This document shows positions 22,055 to 31,084 of a stretch of DNA of 64,000 nt, one piece after another. Source of the stretch: Mycolicibacterium aubagnense (GTDB lineage: Bacteria; Actinomycetota; Actinomycetes; Mycobacteriales; Mycobacteriaceae); NCBI RefSeq assembly GCF_010730955.1, contig NZ_AP022577.1, positions 1,860,001 through 1,924,000 on the forward strand. The letters are read 5' to 3'. Every line of letters begins with the position of its first letter. The first letter of the stretch is position 1. The notes beneath the pieces are model-generated. The model worked only from the letters and a program-made list of their open reading frames with translations, was not told where the DNA came from and did not search any database. The position numbers and the translations under genes are program-made.

Positions 22055-22660
22055 TCACGCGCCGGGTTGCAGGGCGCGCACGACGTACGCGGCGAGATTC
22101 TCGGCGAACGCCGCATCGACCTTTTCGAAGGCGAGCAGGTTGCGGAAATGGATGGGCGCGATGAGTAGCTCCATCGCCATCCGCGCGTCGGTGCCCGGCG
22201 GCACTTCGCCGCGATCGATGGCCCTGCTGACCATCACTTTGGTCCTGTTGTAGCGGGTTTCCCAGAAGGATCGTCGCGCCTCGTTGACGTCGTCGGATTC
22301 GGTGACCAGCGACATCGCCTGCAGCAGCCCACGGCCCAGCGGTGCATTGAGGTAGTCGACGAGCTCGAGCGCGAACGCGGTGAGGTCGCCGAGCAGCGTA
22401 CCGGTGTCGGGCACCGGCAGCGTCGCCTCGCTCGCAGCCAGCAGCGCATCCAGAACGAGATTCTCGCGAGTTCCCCAGCGCCGGTAGATGGAGCTGTCGC
22501 GAACGCCGGAGCGCCGGCTGACCTCGGGGATACCGACCTTGTCGACGCCGCACTCGATCACGACATCGAACACCGCTTGGTGGACGGCTTCACGGACCCG
22601 AGCCGCCCGCCCACCCGGCCGGCGCCGCGGCGCCGTGTCTTCGTCAGCGATCACCCGCAC
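22055..22660 (-). CDS. TetR-family regulator
   Basis: A 201-aa TetR protein with HTH segment AVHQAVFDVVIECGVDKVGIPEVSRRSGVRDSSIYRRWGTRENL and a C-terminal domain of the TetR_C type (GRGLLQAMSLVTESDDVNEARRSFWETRYNR). GTG start at 22660 or six bases downstream at 22654. It diverges from the hydrolase gene at 22756 and a perfect inverted repeat lies between, so it likely controls the hydrolase/FAH pair. Confidence 0.9.
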   Translation of the reverse strand: MRVIADEDTAPRRRPGGRAARVREAVHQAVFDVVIECGVDKVGIPEVSRRSGVRDSSIYRRWGTRENLVLDALLAASEATLPVPDTGTLLGDLTAFALELVDYLNAPLGRGLLQAMSLVTESDDVNEARRSFWETRYNRTKVMVSRAIDRGEVPPGTDARMAMELLIAPIHFRNLLAFEKVDAAFAENLAAYVVRALQPGA

Positions 22661-22715
22661 AGTTTAAAGCAGAAGTTCTTGCTTTTATGTCATTGCCCTA
22701 CCTACCCTCGCTAAA

Positions 22716-22729
22716 GCAGATAAATCTGC
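22716..22729. promoter_or_regulatory. Inverted repeat, probable TetR operator
   Basis: GCAGATAAATCTGC is a perfect 14-bp dyad (6-bp arms, 2-bp centre) 27 bp before the hydrolase start. A second, weaker AAAGCA/TGCTTT pair near 22666-22687 lies closer to the TetR gene. Together they fit a regulator acting on both divergent promoters. Confidence 0.6.
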
Positions 22730-22755
22730 AACCAAGCACTGGAGAAAGGCTCACC

Positions 22756-24102
22756 ATGGCGCCGTCGACGGAACTGGCAAGGCGGGCATTCGTCACCGCA
22801 TGCGCGGTCACCCGCACCACCGAACGCGCCGCCCACCGCTTCGGCGTCGCCCCGTTTCTGCCCAGGCTGCATGCCGACCGGATCACCCATCTGGGCGGGA
22901 TTCCCGAAGCGGAATTCGCCAGGCAGCTTGCCGACTGCCGGTCCTTCGAAGACGCGCGCTGGACCGGCCACTGGCAGAGGTACGCCGGAGAACATCTGGC
23001 CCGCGCCGACGAGGCACTCGCACGCCTTGGCGCGCCGTCGACCGCCCAATTGCTCGACGAGACCGCTACTCCCGACATCGCAACGCTGGGGCAAACCCTG
23101 GCTCCCGCGGTGACGCTCCTCGCCGATCGGGGCACCGTCGCCGATCCCGCGGCAGTGGCGCGGTTCTGCGCCGCACACCCGGAGTCAGCTGACCCGGCGC
23201 ATGCCCTCGACGGCCTGATCAAGGCGATGGTCTACGAACTCGCGGCCGCGTGGCCGGGTTGGAGTCCACTACGCCTGCAGGCGTACGGACGGTCGCGCAA
23301 GCTGGGTGAAGTTCTGCTCACCGCGCTGGCCCCCGCCATGGACCTGACCATAGAAACAGTCCAGATTCCGGTCAGCGGACCCGACATCGTCCGCGGCTAC
23401 CTGGTGTTCCCCACGGGATCCGGGCCGGTGCCGACCGTGCTGGTGACGAACGGCTTGGAAGGCACGCTGGAAGAGGTGCTGTTCCCGCTCTTGGCTCAGC
23501 GTGACAGCGGCTTTGGCACGTTCACGATGGAGATGCCCGGCACCTATTCATACGCGGACGTCATGTCACCGAGCAGTGAGTCGGTGTATTCGGAAGTCAT
23601 CGACCACCTGACGAAGCACCCGCGAGTGGACGCCGATCGGATCGGGATGATGGGTTTCAGCTTCGGCGGCTACTGGTCAACCCGCATGGCGGCCACCGAT
23701 CCCCGGTTGAAGGTGGCGGTCTCCAACGGCGCGCTGACCGATCGCAGCTTCAGGGTGTCCGGCTCCTTCGGCACACCGGAAATCATCGTGTCCACGTTGC
23801 GCAGCACCATCGGCGCGGCAAGCATGGCCGACATGGCGCGCAAGTTGGCGAAATATTCGCTCGCACAGCATTATCGGAAGATCAACATCCCGCTACTGGT
23901 CGTCAATGGGTCACACGACACCTTGATCAGCACCCAGGACTCCATCGACCTCGCCATCGGCGCCCCGCAGGGCCAACTGGTGCTCTACGACGGCGACGAC
24001 CACTGCGCCATGGGCCATTCCGAGCAGTGGTCGGAACTCTCGACGCGATTCCTGCGCGAGCATCTACTGGCCGGCGACACCGTCGAGGCGGTTCTCCGGT
24101 GA
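22756..24102 (+). CDS. FrsA/dienelactone-type alpha/beta hydrolase
   Basis: A 448-aa hydrolase with an N-terminal helical region of about 190 residues and a C-terminal alpha/beta-hydrolase domain. The nucleophile elbow is MMGFSFGGYW, the acid is in VNGSHDTLIS and the base in DGDDHCAMGH, so the triad appears complete. The domain plan resembles FrsA (DUF1100) and 2,6-dihydropseudooxynicotine-type C-C hydrolases that process acyl or ring-cleavage products. ATG at 22756 after GGAGAAAGGCTCACC. Its stop overlaps the FAH gene start, so the pair likely acts in one pathway, perhaps degradation of a cyclic or beta-diketone compound. Confidence 0.88.
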   Translation: MAPSTELARRAFVTACAVTRTTERAAHRFGVAPFLPRLHADRITHLGGIPEAEFARQLADCRSFEDARWTGHWQRYAGEHLARADEALARLGAPSTAQLLDETATPDIATLGQTLAPAVTLLADRGTVADPAAVARFCAAHPESADPAHALDGLIKAMVYELAAAWPGWSPLRLQAYGRSRKLGEVLLTALAPAMDLTIETVQIPVSGPDIVRGYLVFPTGSGPVPTVLVTNGLEGTLEEVLFPLLAQRDSGFGTFTMEMPGTYSYADVMSPSSESVYSEVIDHLTKHPRVDADRIGMMGFSFGGYWSTRMAATDPRLKVAVSNGALTDRSFRVSGSFGTPEIIVSTLRSTIGAASMADMARKLAKYSLAQHYRKINIPLLVVNGSHDTLISTQDSIDLAIGAPQGQLVLYDGDDHCAMGHSEQWSELSTRFLREHLLAGDTVEAVLR

Positions 24103-25052
24103 CTGATTCGACGCCGTTCCTGCCCCGTATGCGCCGGACACTCAACCGCGCCGAAGGCTGTATCGACGTCCATCTCGACTCCGGCGACGGCTGGCGCGCA
24201 TCGGATGAATCGACCAGCACCACCGGTGTCTTCCCGATTCCACAGGCATTCACCACCGAGTTCGAACTGGCTCGCTACGAGCAGCTCGGACTGGCCGACG
24301 GAACCACAGTGCTACCCATCTGCCCGGCGTCATTCCGCGACTTCATGCTCTACGAGAAGCATGCCGTCGATGCCGCCCGCGGGATGGCAAAACGGTTCGT
24401 GCCCGCCGGCTACCGACTCGGCCGAATCTACGAGGCGTTGACCCGCCAGGTCTTTCCCCCGTTCGCGCCGCATTCGCTGTGGTACCGCCAGCCGATCTAC
24501 TACATGTCCAATGCGCTGACGATCGTGCCGTCCGGCGTCCCGATCAGCGCGCCGTCGTACAGCCACGCATTGGACTTCGAGCTCGAACTCGGCGTGGTGC
24601 TCGGCGCACCGCTGCGCGATGCCACCGTCGAACAAGCGACCGCCGCGATCGCCGCGGTCGTGGTCGTCAACGATTTCTCGGCGCGTGATGTCCAATTGCC
24701 GGAAATGCGTTCGGGATTCGGCCCGCAGAAATCGAAACACTTCGTCACATCGATGTCGTCGACCGCAGTCGCGGGCGCTGCGGTGCGCGACCGGCTCGAC
24801 CGGTTGACGGCCAACGTCGTCATCAACGGGACCACGGTGTCAAAAACCGGCACGCGCGGCATGCAGCACTCGATCGCAGCGGCGATCGCGCATGCCTCAC
24901 GCAGTGAGCAGCTGTGGCCCGGCGAGTTGTTCTCGAGCGGAACACTTCCCGGCGGCAGCGGGATGGAGCTGGGCCGGTGGCTGGCTCCGGGCGACGAGCT
25001 GCGTCTGGAAATCGAGGGCATCGGCGTCATCGAGCACCGGATCGAGCCGTGA
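24099..25052 (+). CDS. Fumarylacetoacetate hydrolase family protein
   Basis: A 317-aa FAH-fold enzyme. The metal-binding residues lie in DFELELGVVLG (E-x-E) and VVVVNDFSARDVQ (D), and GTLPGGSGMELG completes the C-terminal active-site loop as in true fumarylacetoacetases. It hydrolyses a carbon-carbon bond in a diketo acid or decarboxylates/hydrates a related product. GTG start overlaps the hydrolase stop (GTGA). Its own stop is overlapped by the start of a truncated gene. Confidence 0.9.
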   Translation: MTDSTPFLPRMRRTLNRAEGCIDVHLDSGDGWRASDESTSTTGVFPIPQAFTTEFELARYEQLGLADGTTVLPICPASFRDFMLYEKHAVDAARGMAKRFVPAGYRLGRIYEALTRQVFPPFAPHSLWYRQPIYYMSNALTIVPSGVPISAPSYSHALDFELELGVVLGAPLRDATVEQATAAIAAVVVVNDFSARDVQLPEMRSGFGPQKSKHFVTSMSSTAVAGAAVRDRLDRLTANVVINGTTVSKTGTRGMQHSIAAAIAHASRSEQLWPGELFSSGTLPGGSGMELGRWLAPGDELRLEIEGIGVIEHRIEP

Positions 25053-25100
25053 AGATGGACCAGGTATCCGACTCCGTCTACGTCGTGGCCGGCCGGCCCC
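25049..25100 (+). pseudogene. Stub of an MBL-fold hydrolase gene
   Basis: A GTG overlapping the FAH stop (GTGA) starts a frame reading MDQVSDSVYVVAG after two residues, the usual first strand of metallo-beta-lactamase-fold hydrolases. Similarity ends after about 17 codons (near 25100); the rest of the frame to 25291 is unlike the family and runs into the FHA-ABC gene. I read it as the 5-prime remnant of a third operon gene lost by deletion; the match is short, so the call is tentative. Confidence 0.5.
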
Positions 25101-25247
25101 CTGGCGCCCGGACACGGACAGCCGGTCCATGCAGACCCGAAAAGCAGCTGGGCACAGTCGTAATGCTCGCCGTCGACACCGCACGCAGACCGTGCCTGTC
25201 CAGTGAGGTCCCAGGAAAGGCCACAGATACCGATAGAGTTGCCTTCG

Positions 25248-27950
25248 ATGACTGGACCAGCCGCACTGCCAGCGCTCACCGTTCGCCATGACGCCGCCAC
25301 GCGTACGTTCGCCCCGGGAAACGACGTCGTCGTCGGACGCGATCTACGCGCCGACTTCCGAGTCGCACACCCGCTGATCTCGCGGGCGCACCTGATGCTG
25401 CGCTTCGATCACGGCCGCTGGGTCGCGGTCGACAACGGCAGCCTCAACGGCATGTACGTCAACGGGCAGCGTGTCCCTGCCGCCGATCTGCACAACGGAT
25501 CGGCGCTGAACATCGGTAACCCCGATGGCCCGCTGCTGACCTTCGAGGTCGGCCAGCACCTGGGCCCGGCCGGCACGCCGCCGACGACGTCCATGCCCGT
25601 CACCCCGGCGCCGACGACCAACCACCGGCCCAGCGCCACCTGGCCCAGCCAGCAGCCGTACACCCCGCCGTCCGCGGCGCAGCAGCGCTACCCGAGCGGG
25701 CCGCAGACCTTCAGCCCGTCGGGTCCGCAGCCGCAGTACCCGAGTGGGCCGCAGCCGCAGTACGGCCAGCCGCAGCAGCCGCGCTATCCGACCGCACCCC
25801 AGCAGTACGCGCCGCCGTCCGCACCGGTGTCCCGACCGGCGCCGGCGCGGGTCGCCCCTGCTCCTGAAGAGTCGAGCTCGCCGGCCACACAATTCGGGCC
25901 GACTGCCGTCCCGCGTGGCGGCGAGAACAACCTCGGCACGACGATGCTCAAGATCCTGCGGCCCGGCCGCAACGCCGAGGTACCGGCCGGAGCCATCAAG
26001 ATCGGTCGCGGTACCGACAACGACATCGTCATCCCCGACGTCCTGGCATCGCGGCACCACGCGACCTTGATTCCATCTGCGGCCGGCGGCGCCCAGATCA
26101 TCGACAACCGCAGCATCAACGGCACCTTCGTCAACGGCCAGCGGGTCGACGAGGCGCAGCTCCGGGACGGCGACACCGTCACCATCGGTAACGTCGACCT
26201 CGTCTACAGCGGCGGCACCCTCGCTCGCCGCACGGTCACCACCGCCGACACCCGCACCGGCGGTCTCGAGGTCCACGGGTTGACGTGGACCATCGAGGGC
26301 AACAAGACCCTGCTGAACAACATCTCGCTGGACGCCCGCCCCGGCACGCTGACGGCGGTGATCGGCCCGTCGGGTGCCGGTAAGTCGACCTTCTCCAAGC
26401 AGATTGCCGGCCTGACGCACCCGACCAGCGGCACCGTCACTTTCGAGGGTCACGACATCCACGCCGAGTACGCCTCGCTGCGGTCCCGAATCGGCATGGT
26501 GCCGCAGGACGACGTGGTCCACGGCGATTTGACCGTCCGGCAGGCCCTGATGTACGCCGCCGAGCTGCGGCTGCCGCCGGACACCACGAAGGAGGACCGC
26601 GAGCAGGTCGTCATGCAGGTGCTCGAAGAGCTCGAGATGACGAAGCACCTCGATACCCGGGTGGAGAAGCTTTCCGGCGGCCAGCGCAAGCGTGCTTCGG
26701 TGGCTCTCGAGCTGCTGACCGGGCCGTCGTTGCTGATCCTGGATGAGCCGACATCAGGCCTGGACCCCGCGCTGGACCGCCAGGTGATGACGATGCTGCG
26801 AGACCTGGCGGACGCCGGTCGTGTGGTTCTGGTGGTCACGCACTCACTGACCTACCTGGACGTCTGCGATCAGGTGCTGCTGTTGGCACCTGGCGGTATG
26901 ACGGCATTCTGCGGCCCGCCGAGCCAGATCGGTCCGGAACTGGGCACCACCAACTGGGCCGACATCTTCTCGTCGGTGGCCGGAGATCCGCAGGCGGCCC
27001 ACCAACAATTCCTGGAACGCTCCGGCCCGACGCCGCCGCAGCCACCCGCGGCAACACCGGCTGATCTGGGTGAGCCGGCGAAAACTTCACTGCTGCGGCA
27101 GTTCTCCACCATCGCCCGGCGACAGGTGCGGCTGGTCGTGGCCGACCGCGCCTACACCGCGTTCCTGCTGTTCTTGCCGTTCATCATGGGTGTGCTGTCC
27201 CTTTCGGTGCCCGGTGGCGGCCCGAACAAGTCCGGTGTGGGCTTCGGTAAACCACTCGCGGCCGGCCCACCTGATTTCGGCGCCGCTCCGAGCGAACCGG
27301 GCCAGATCCTGGTGATGATGAACGTCGGCGCCATCTTCATGGGCACCGCGCTGACCATTCGCGCCCTGATCGGCGAGCGGGCGATCTTCCGTCGCGAACA
27401 GGCCGTCGGCCTCTCGACCACCGCATACCTGGCGGCCAAGGTTGCGGTCTTCACCGCATTCGCGATCATCCAGTCCTCGATCGTCGTGGCCATCACGATC
27501 ATCGGCAAAGGCTGGGGTCCGGGCGCGGTCACCAATGGTGCGGTGATCCCCGGCCGCAGCCTCGAGATGTTCGTCGATATCTCGATGACGTGTGTGGCCG
27601 CGGCCATGACCGGTCTGGCGTTGTCCGGTTTGGCCAAATCCGCCGAGCAGATCATGCCGTTGCTCGTCGTGGCGGTGATGAGCCAGTTGGTGTTCTCCGG
27701 CGGCTTGATTCCGGTCACCGGCCGGGTGGTTCTCGATCAGCTGTCCTGGCTCACCCCGGCACGGTGGGGCTTCGCGTCGTCGGCGTCGACCATCGATCTG
27801 ACCAGATTGGTGCCCGAGCCGGTGCTGCCCAATGACAAGTTCTGGCATCACACCACCGGCTCCTGGTGGACCGATATCGGCGCCTTGCTGCTGCTCTCGG
27901 CGTGCTATCTCGGCTTCGTGCGCTGGCGGATCCGTCTCAAAGCTGACTGA
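25248..27950 (+). CDS. FHA-domain ABC transporter (Rv1747-like), ATPase-permease fusion
   Basis: A 900-aa membrane ABC exporter half. Domains in order: FHA 1 (about residues 20-98, VVVGRDLRADFRVAHPLISRAH, NGSLNGMYVNG); a Pro/Gln/Ser-rich linker with repeated PSGPQPQYPSGPQPQY; FHA 2 (about 240-325, IKIGRGTDNDIVIP, NRSINGTFVNGQRV); ABC ATPase with Walker A GPSGAGKST near 371-379, signature LSGGQRKRASVALELL, Walker B LLILDEPTSGLD; and a C-terminal permease of about six helices. In M. tuberculosis Rv1747 Ser/Thr kinase phosphorylation of the linker controls the exporter through the FHA domains. ATG 25248 gives the family N-terminus. Confidence 0.95.
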   Translation: MTGPAALPALTVRHDAATRTFAPGNDVVVGRDLRADFRVAHPLISRAHLMLRFDHGRWVAVDNGSLNGMYVNGQRVPAADLHNGSALNIGNPDGPLLTFEVGQHLGPAGTPPTTSMPVTPAPTTNHRPSATWPSQQPYTPPSAAQQRYPSGPQTFSPSGPQPQYPSGPQPQYGQPQQPRYPTAPQQYAPPSAPVSRPAPARVAPAPEESSSPATQFGPTAVPRGGENNLGTTMLKILRPGRNAEVPAGAIKIGRGTDNDIVIPDVLASRHHATLIPSAAGGAQIIDNRSINGTFVNGQRVDEAQLRDGDTVTIGNVDLVYSGGTLARRTVTTADTRTGGLEVHGLTWTIEGNKTLLNNISLDARPGTLTAVIGPSGAGKSTFSKQIAGLTHPTSGTVTFEGHDIHAEYASLRSRIGMVPQDDVVHGDLTVRQALMYAAELRLPPDTTKEDREQVVMQVLEELEMTKHLDTRVEKLSGGQRKRASVALELLTGPSLLILDEPTSGLDPALDRQVMTMLRDLADAGRVVLVVTHSLTYLDVCDQVLLLAPGGMTAFCGPPSQIGPELGTTNWADIFSSVAGDPQAAHQQFLERSGPTPPQPPAATPADLGEPAKTSLLRQFSTIARRQVRLVVADRAYTAFLLFLPFIMGVLSLSVPGGGPNKSGVGFGKPLAAGPPDFGAAPSEPGQILVMMNVGAIFMGTALTIRALIGERAIFRREQAVGLSTTAYLAAKVAVFTAFAIIQSSIVVAITIIGKGWGPGAVTNGAVIPGRSLEMFVDISMTCVAAAMTGLALSGLAKSAEQIMPLLVVAVMSQLVFSGGLIPVTGRVVLDQLSWLTPARWGFASSASTIDLTRLVPEPVLPNDKFWHHTTGSWWTDIGALLLLSACYLGFVRWRIRLKAD

Positions 27951-27971
27951 CGTGGCCTGGCCGAAACTGGG

Positions 27972-30362
27972 CTACGCCACCGTCTCGGGTTTGATGGCCG
28001 CCGGGTCTGCCGTGGGCAGCGTGAGTTGCATGTTCGATACGTTCACAATGCCCAGCGAGCCAATGTTTTCGTAGTCGGCGGCGTTCGCGACCAGTTGCAA
28101 CGTCAGCGTCTGTCCGGGGCGAAGCGTTTGTGCGACGTCTTCCAGTGCAACGGTGATCGTGTGTGTCTGCCCATCCAATGTCACGGGGATGGGCGTGACC
28201 TGGTTGCCCAGCACGAGACCTGTTGAGTTGTCGACCAGTTGGCCGTACACGTGACTGGCGATCCCGGTGCCGGAATAGGTGAGCGTCAGCTGCGGTGCGC
28301 CGACAACGTAGGTGGTGGTCGTGCTTGCGGGAATCCTGAGATTCAGAGCGTTGAGCGCCGGGCCACCGCCGATCGGCAATACCCCGAGCAGCGCCGAGCC
28401 GCCGATGAACGGGACCAGCGGCAGCTGGCCACCGCTGCTCGACGCGATGATCGGGGTGCCCGTCGGAATCGGATAGACGTCCGACGAGTAGTACTGGCCG
28501 TGTTGGTCGACGAATTCGAACTTCGGCCCCGTCGACACCGCGGTGTCACCCTTTACGTACCGGTCGAGCCACTGCAGGGTTCGCTGCTCGATCAGCCTGC
28601 CGTCGGTGGGGTCGAGAAGGTCATTGGTACATACCCCATGCCCACCGCAGAACCAGATGACCTTCGTTGGAACACCGTCGGCGATAAGCGTTTTCGCATT
28701 GGCATCGGCCTCCTGCAAGGTGAACAGCGTGTCGACCGTGCCCTGGACCAACATGGTCGGCGCCGTGATCTTGCTGACCAAATCGCCAGGGCCACGGTCG
28801 GCGAGCAGCGCTTGGTCGCTCGGGGTGATCATGCCCGTCAGGTCGCCGTAGATGGCGGCCGGCAGCAGGGCGGGGTTGGTGCGCGCAAAGGTACCGAGTA
28901 GAGCGACCTCGAGCAGCGTTCCCCAGCCGCTCTTGAACGCGTCGTTCTTGTATAGCGCGGTGTTCAGGCTGTGCCACGCAATGGTCGGCACGATCGCGTC
29001 GATCCGGGGATCGGTCGCGGCGGCCACCAGTTGAATGCCGCCACCATAGGATGCACCGACCATGCCGATCCGCGGATCAAGAAGTGCCGGGTCGCCGTCG
29101 AGCTGGACATCGGGCCGGGTCGCCAACCAGGTGATGATCGAGGAAACGTCTTTGGCCTCGAAATCAGGAGAGTCCACCTGCAGAACCCCGCCCGACTGCC
29201 ACTCACCGCGCGGGTCCCACGTCACGACGTTATAGCCGGCATTGCGCAGAGCCAGGACGCCGACCGCGCCAAGGTTGTCGGTGAGCACTCCGTCGAGAAA
29301 GGTGCCGTTGATGTTCGTCGCGCCCGGCATCCCCAATCCCGGGCCGTCAAGAATCGTCGGCGCCGTCTGCCCGGCCTGAAGTCCGGCGGCGGGCATGAAG
29401 TGGACATAAATCTTGGTGCCGTCGAACGACGTCACCATCACGTCGGTCGGCATCGGGGTGCCGACCGGTAGCCCCTGCTGTAGCGGGTACCCGATGATCG
29501 GATGGAGAACGTCGCTGATGATCGGAATCTGACTGATCAGCGCGACCACCGGCGTCACGAACAGCGGTCCGATGATAGGTATCTGCTGCAATGGCGCCAG
29601 CAGCGGCGTCTGCACGGTAGCGACGACACGCGCATGTGTCACCGGGTCGATCACACCCGGAGCAACAGCAGCCGTGGGCGCGAAAGTCTCTTTACTGGTG
29701 GCCGCGAGCATGGTCCACGCCAGCGTCGAATCTGCCGGTGCGGCGGGGTTGCTGCCGGCGAAAGGACTCGCGAGCGAGCCGGCCACGTGTGAGACGGCGG
29801 TGGCAACAACCGCTACCGAACCGGGAGAAGCCGAGATGGTCGACGACGCGGACGTCCGCGCGACGGTCGTCACGGCCGTGATCTGACTTGTGCTCGCTGC
29901 CGGTGTCGGTGACGTCGTCGGCTGGGGCGTTGTCTGGGTGGTCGATGTGCGGGCGACGGCGGTCAGCGCTGTGGGTGTGGGCCGGGTCAACGGGATTGTC
30001 GTCGGCGTCGTGACGGGTGCCGGTGACGTGACCATGGCGACCGGCGTCGACGGCGACACAGATGCCGATGCCACCGACTTGTGGTTGTCACGCGATTTCG
30101 CACTGAAAGACGTTGCTACCGAGGGTTTTTCCAGTTCCTTAGCTACGCGGTTGCCGCCTGGTGCCGACGTACCTCCGGCCGTAGCCGGCGTGTTCTGCGA
30201 CGACGAGCCGGAGGGCGGTGAGCTCTTCGCTCCTGCCGAACTCTCCCCGGATTTCGGTGGCTGGTCGGCCCACGCCACGCCCCCGCCCGAGAGCACTGCC
30301 GCGCCAATCCCCAATGCCGCTGCCAACCCGCCGATCCGCCCGATGCTCCCCGCTGCACCCAT
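27972..30362 (-). CDS. Large exported S15/CocE-like alpha/beta hydrolase, paralogue 1
   Basis: A 796-aa predicted secreted hydrolase. Order: signal region (SIGRIGGLAAALGIGAAVL), a 270-residue Ser/Thr/Pro/Ala-rich low-complexity stretch, a hydrolase domain of the Xaa-Pro peptidase S15 / CocE type, and a C-terminal beta-rich domain (TPIPVTLDGQTHTI). The catalytic Ser is in VGASYGGGIQL, the Asp in VQGTVDTLFTL and the His in CGGHGVC. ATG 30362 is the start because the signal begins right there; the frame is open upstream through mfpA territory. It shares its plan with the gene at 52015. Substrate unknown. Confidence 0.85.
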   Translation of the reverse strand: MGAAGSIGRIGGLAAALGIGAAVLSGGGVAWADQPPKSGESSAGAKSSPPSGSSSQNTPATAGGTSAPGGNRVAKELEKPSVATSFSAKSRDNHKSVASASVSPSTPVAMVTSPAPVTTPTTIPLTRPTPTALTAVARTSTTQTTPQPTTSPTPAASTSQITAVTTVARTSASSTISASPGSVAVVATAVSHVAGSLASPFAGSNPAAPADSTLAWTMLAATSKETFAPTAAVAPGVIDPVTHARVVATVQTPLLAPLQQIPIIGPLFVTPVVALISQIPIISDVLHPIIGYPLQQGLPVGTPMPTDVMVTSFDGTKIYVHFMPAAGLQAGQTAPTILDGPGLGMPGATNINGTFLDGVLTDNLGAVGVLALRNAGYNVVTWDPRGEWQSGGVLQVDSPDFEAKDVSSIITWLATRPDVQLDGDPALLDPRIGMVGASYGGGIQLVAAATDPRIDAIVPTIAWHSLNTALYKNDAFKSGWGTLLEVALLGTFARTNPALLPAAIYGDLTGMITPSDQALLADRGPGDLVSKITAPTMLVQGTVDTLFTLQEADANAKTLIADGVPTKVIWFCGGHGVCTNDLLDPTDGRLIEQRTLQWLDRYVKGDTAVSTGPKFEFVDQHGQYYSSDVYPIPTGTPIIASSSGGQLPLVPFIGGSALLGVLPIGGGPALNALNLRIPASTTTTYVVGAPQLTLTYSGTGIASHVYGQLVDNSTGLVLGNQVTPIPVTLDGQTHTITVALEDVAQTLRPGQTLTLQLVANAADYENIGSLGIVNVSNMQLTLPTADPAAIKPETVA

Positions 30363-30492
30363 GGGTATATTCCTACCCCCGCCTCGGGGCACGCGGAAGA
30401 GTCCGCACCACCGCATATCCTCATCGCGTTGTGATCGCGAAGCGGCTTCACAGCAGGCGCTGCGCACGTCTCCTATCGGAATGCAGTTTCGG

Positions 30493-31065
30493 CTACGAGG
30501 ACGACAAGTCCAGGCCGTGGGCGACCGCGTAGGCGATGGCCTGGTCGACGTCGATGCGGGCGCCGCGCACGCCTGCGGTGGTCCAGAACGTCGCGTCGGT
30601 CCGGGCCGCGCGCAGATCTGCCTGCTCGAACTTCGCGTTCTGCACCCGCGCGCCGCGCAGGTCGGCGGCGCGCAGCACCGCCTTGCGCAAGTCGGTACCG
30701 ACCAGCGAGGCCTCGGCCAGCCGGCAGTCGGTGAGGTCAACGGAACGCAGGTCGCAGCCGGCCAGCACGGCCAGGCGCAGGTCGACCTCGACCATGGTGA
30801 TGGGCCGCAGCGAGCACTCGGTGAATGTCGACCCGAGCAAAGTGCAGTGCCGGAAGGTGCTGTGCGCCAGCTGGGTCCGACGGAAGGTGCAGTTCCGGAA
30901 CGCCGAGCCGGAATGCTCGGACTCGGTCAGGTCGACACCGCTGAAGTCACAGTCGGTGAACACCACGCGCTCGGTGCGCAGCCGACTCAGGTCGGCGTCG
31001 TATTCGTCGCGAAAGACGACTCCCGTGAATTCTGTGTCCTGCCAGTGCTCGTCGGAATCCGTCAC
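30493..31065 (-). CDS. mfpA: Pentapeptide-repeat protein MfpA
   Basis: A 190-aa right-handed beta-helix protein whose dimer mimics B-form DNA, binds DNA gyrase and gives intrinsic fluoroquinolone tolerance. Repeats of A(D/N)LxX type run from about residue 20 to 170, for instance ECDFSG-like TDCDFSGVDL, FRNCTFRRT, ADLRGARV, ADLRAAR. The C-terminal DVDQAIAYAVAHGL is the dimer helix. GTG at 31065 (VTDSDEHWQDTEFTG) matches the length of known MfpA (about 183-192 aa). It is separated from mfpB by a reversed DUF1906 gene, whose start is only 19 bp away and divergent. Confidence 0.93.
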   Translation of the reverse strand: MTDSDEHWQDTEFTGVVFRDEYDADLSRLRTERVVFTDCDFSGVDLTESEHSGSAFRNCTFRRTQLAHSTFRHCTLLGSTFTECSLRPITMVEVDLRLAVLAGCDLRSVDLTDCRLAEASLVGTDLRKAVLRAADLRGARVQNAKFEQADLRAARTDATFWTTAGVRGARIDVDQAIAYAVAHGLDLSSS

Positions 31066-31084
31066 GGCTTCGTACGATAGCCCG

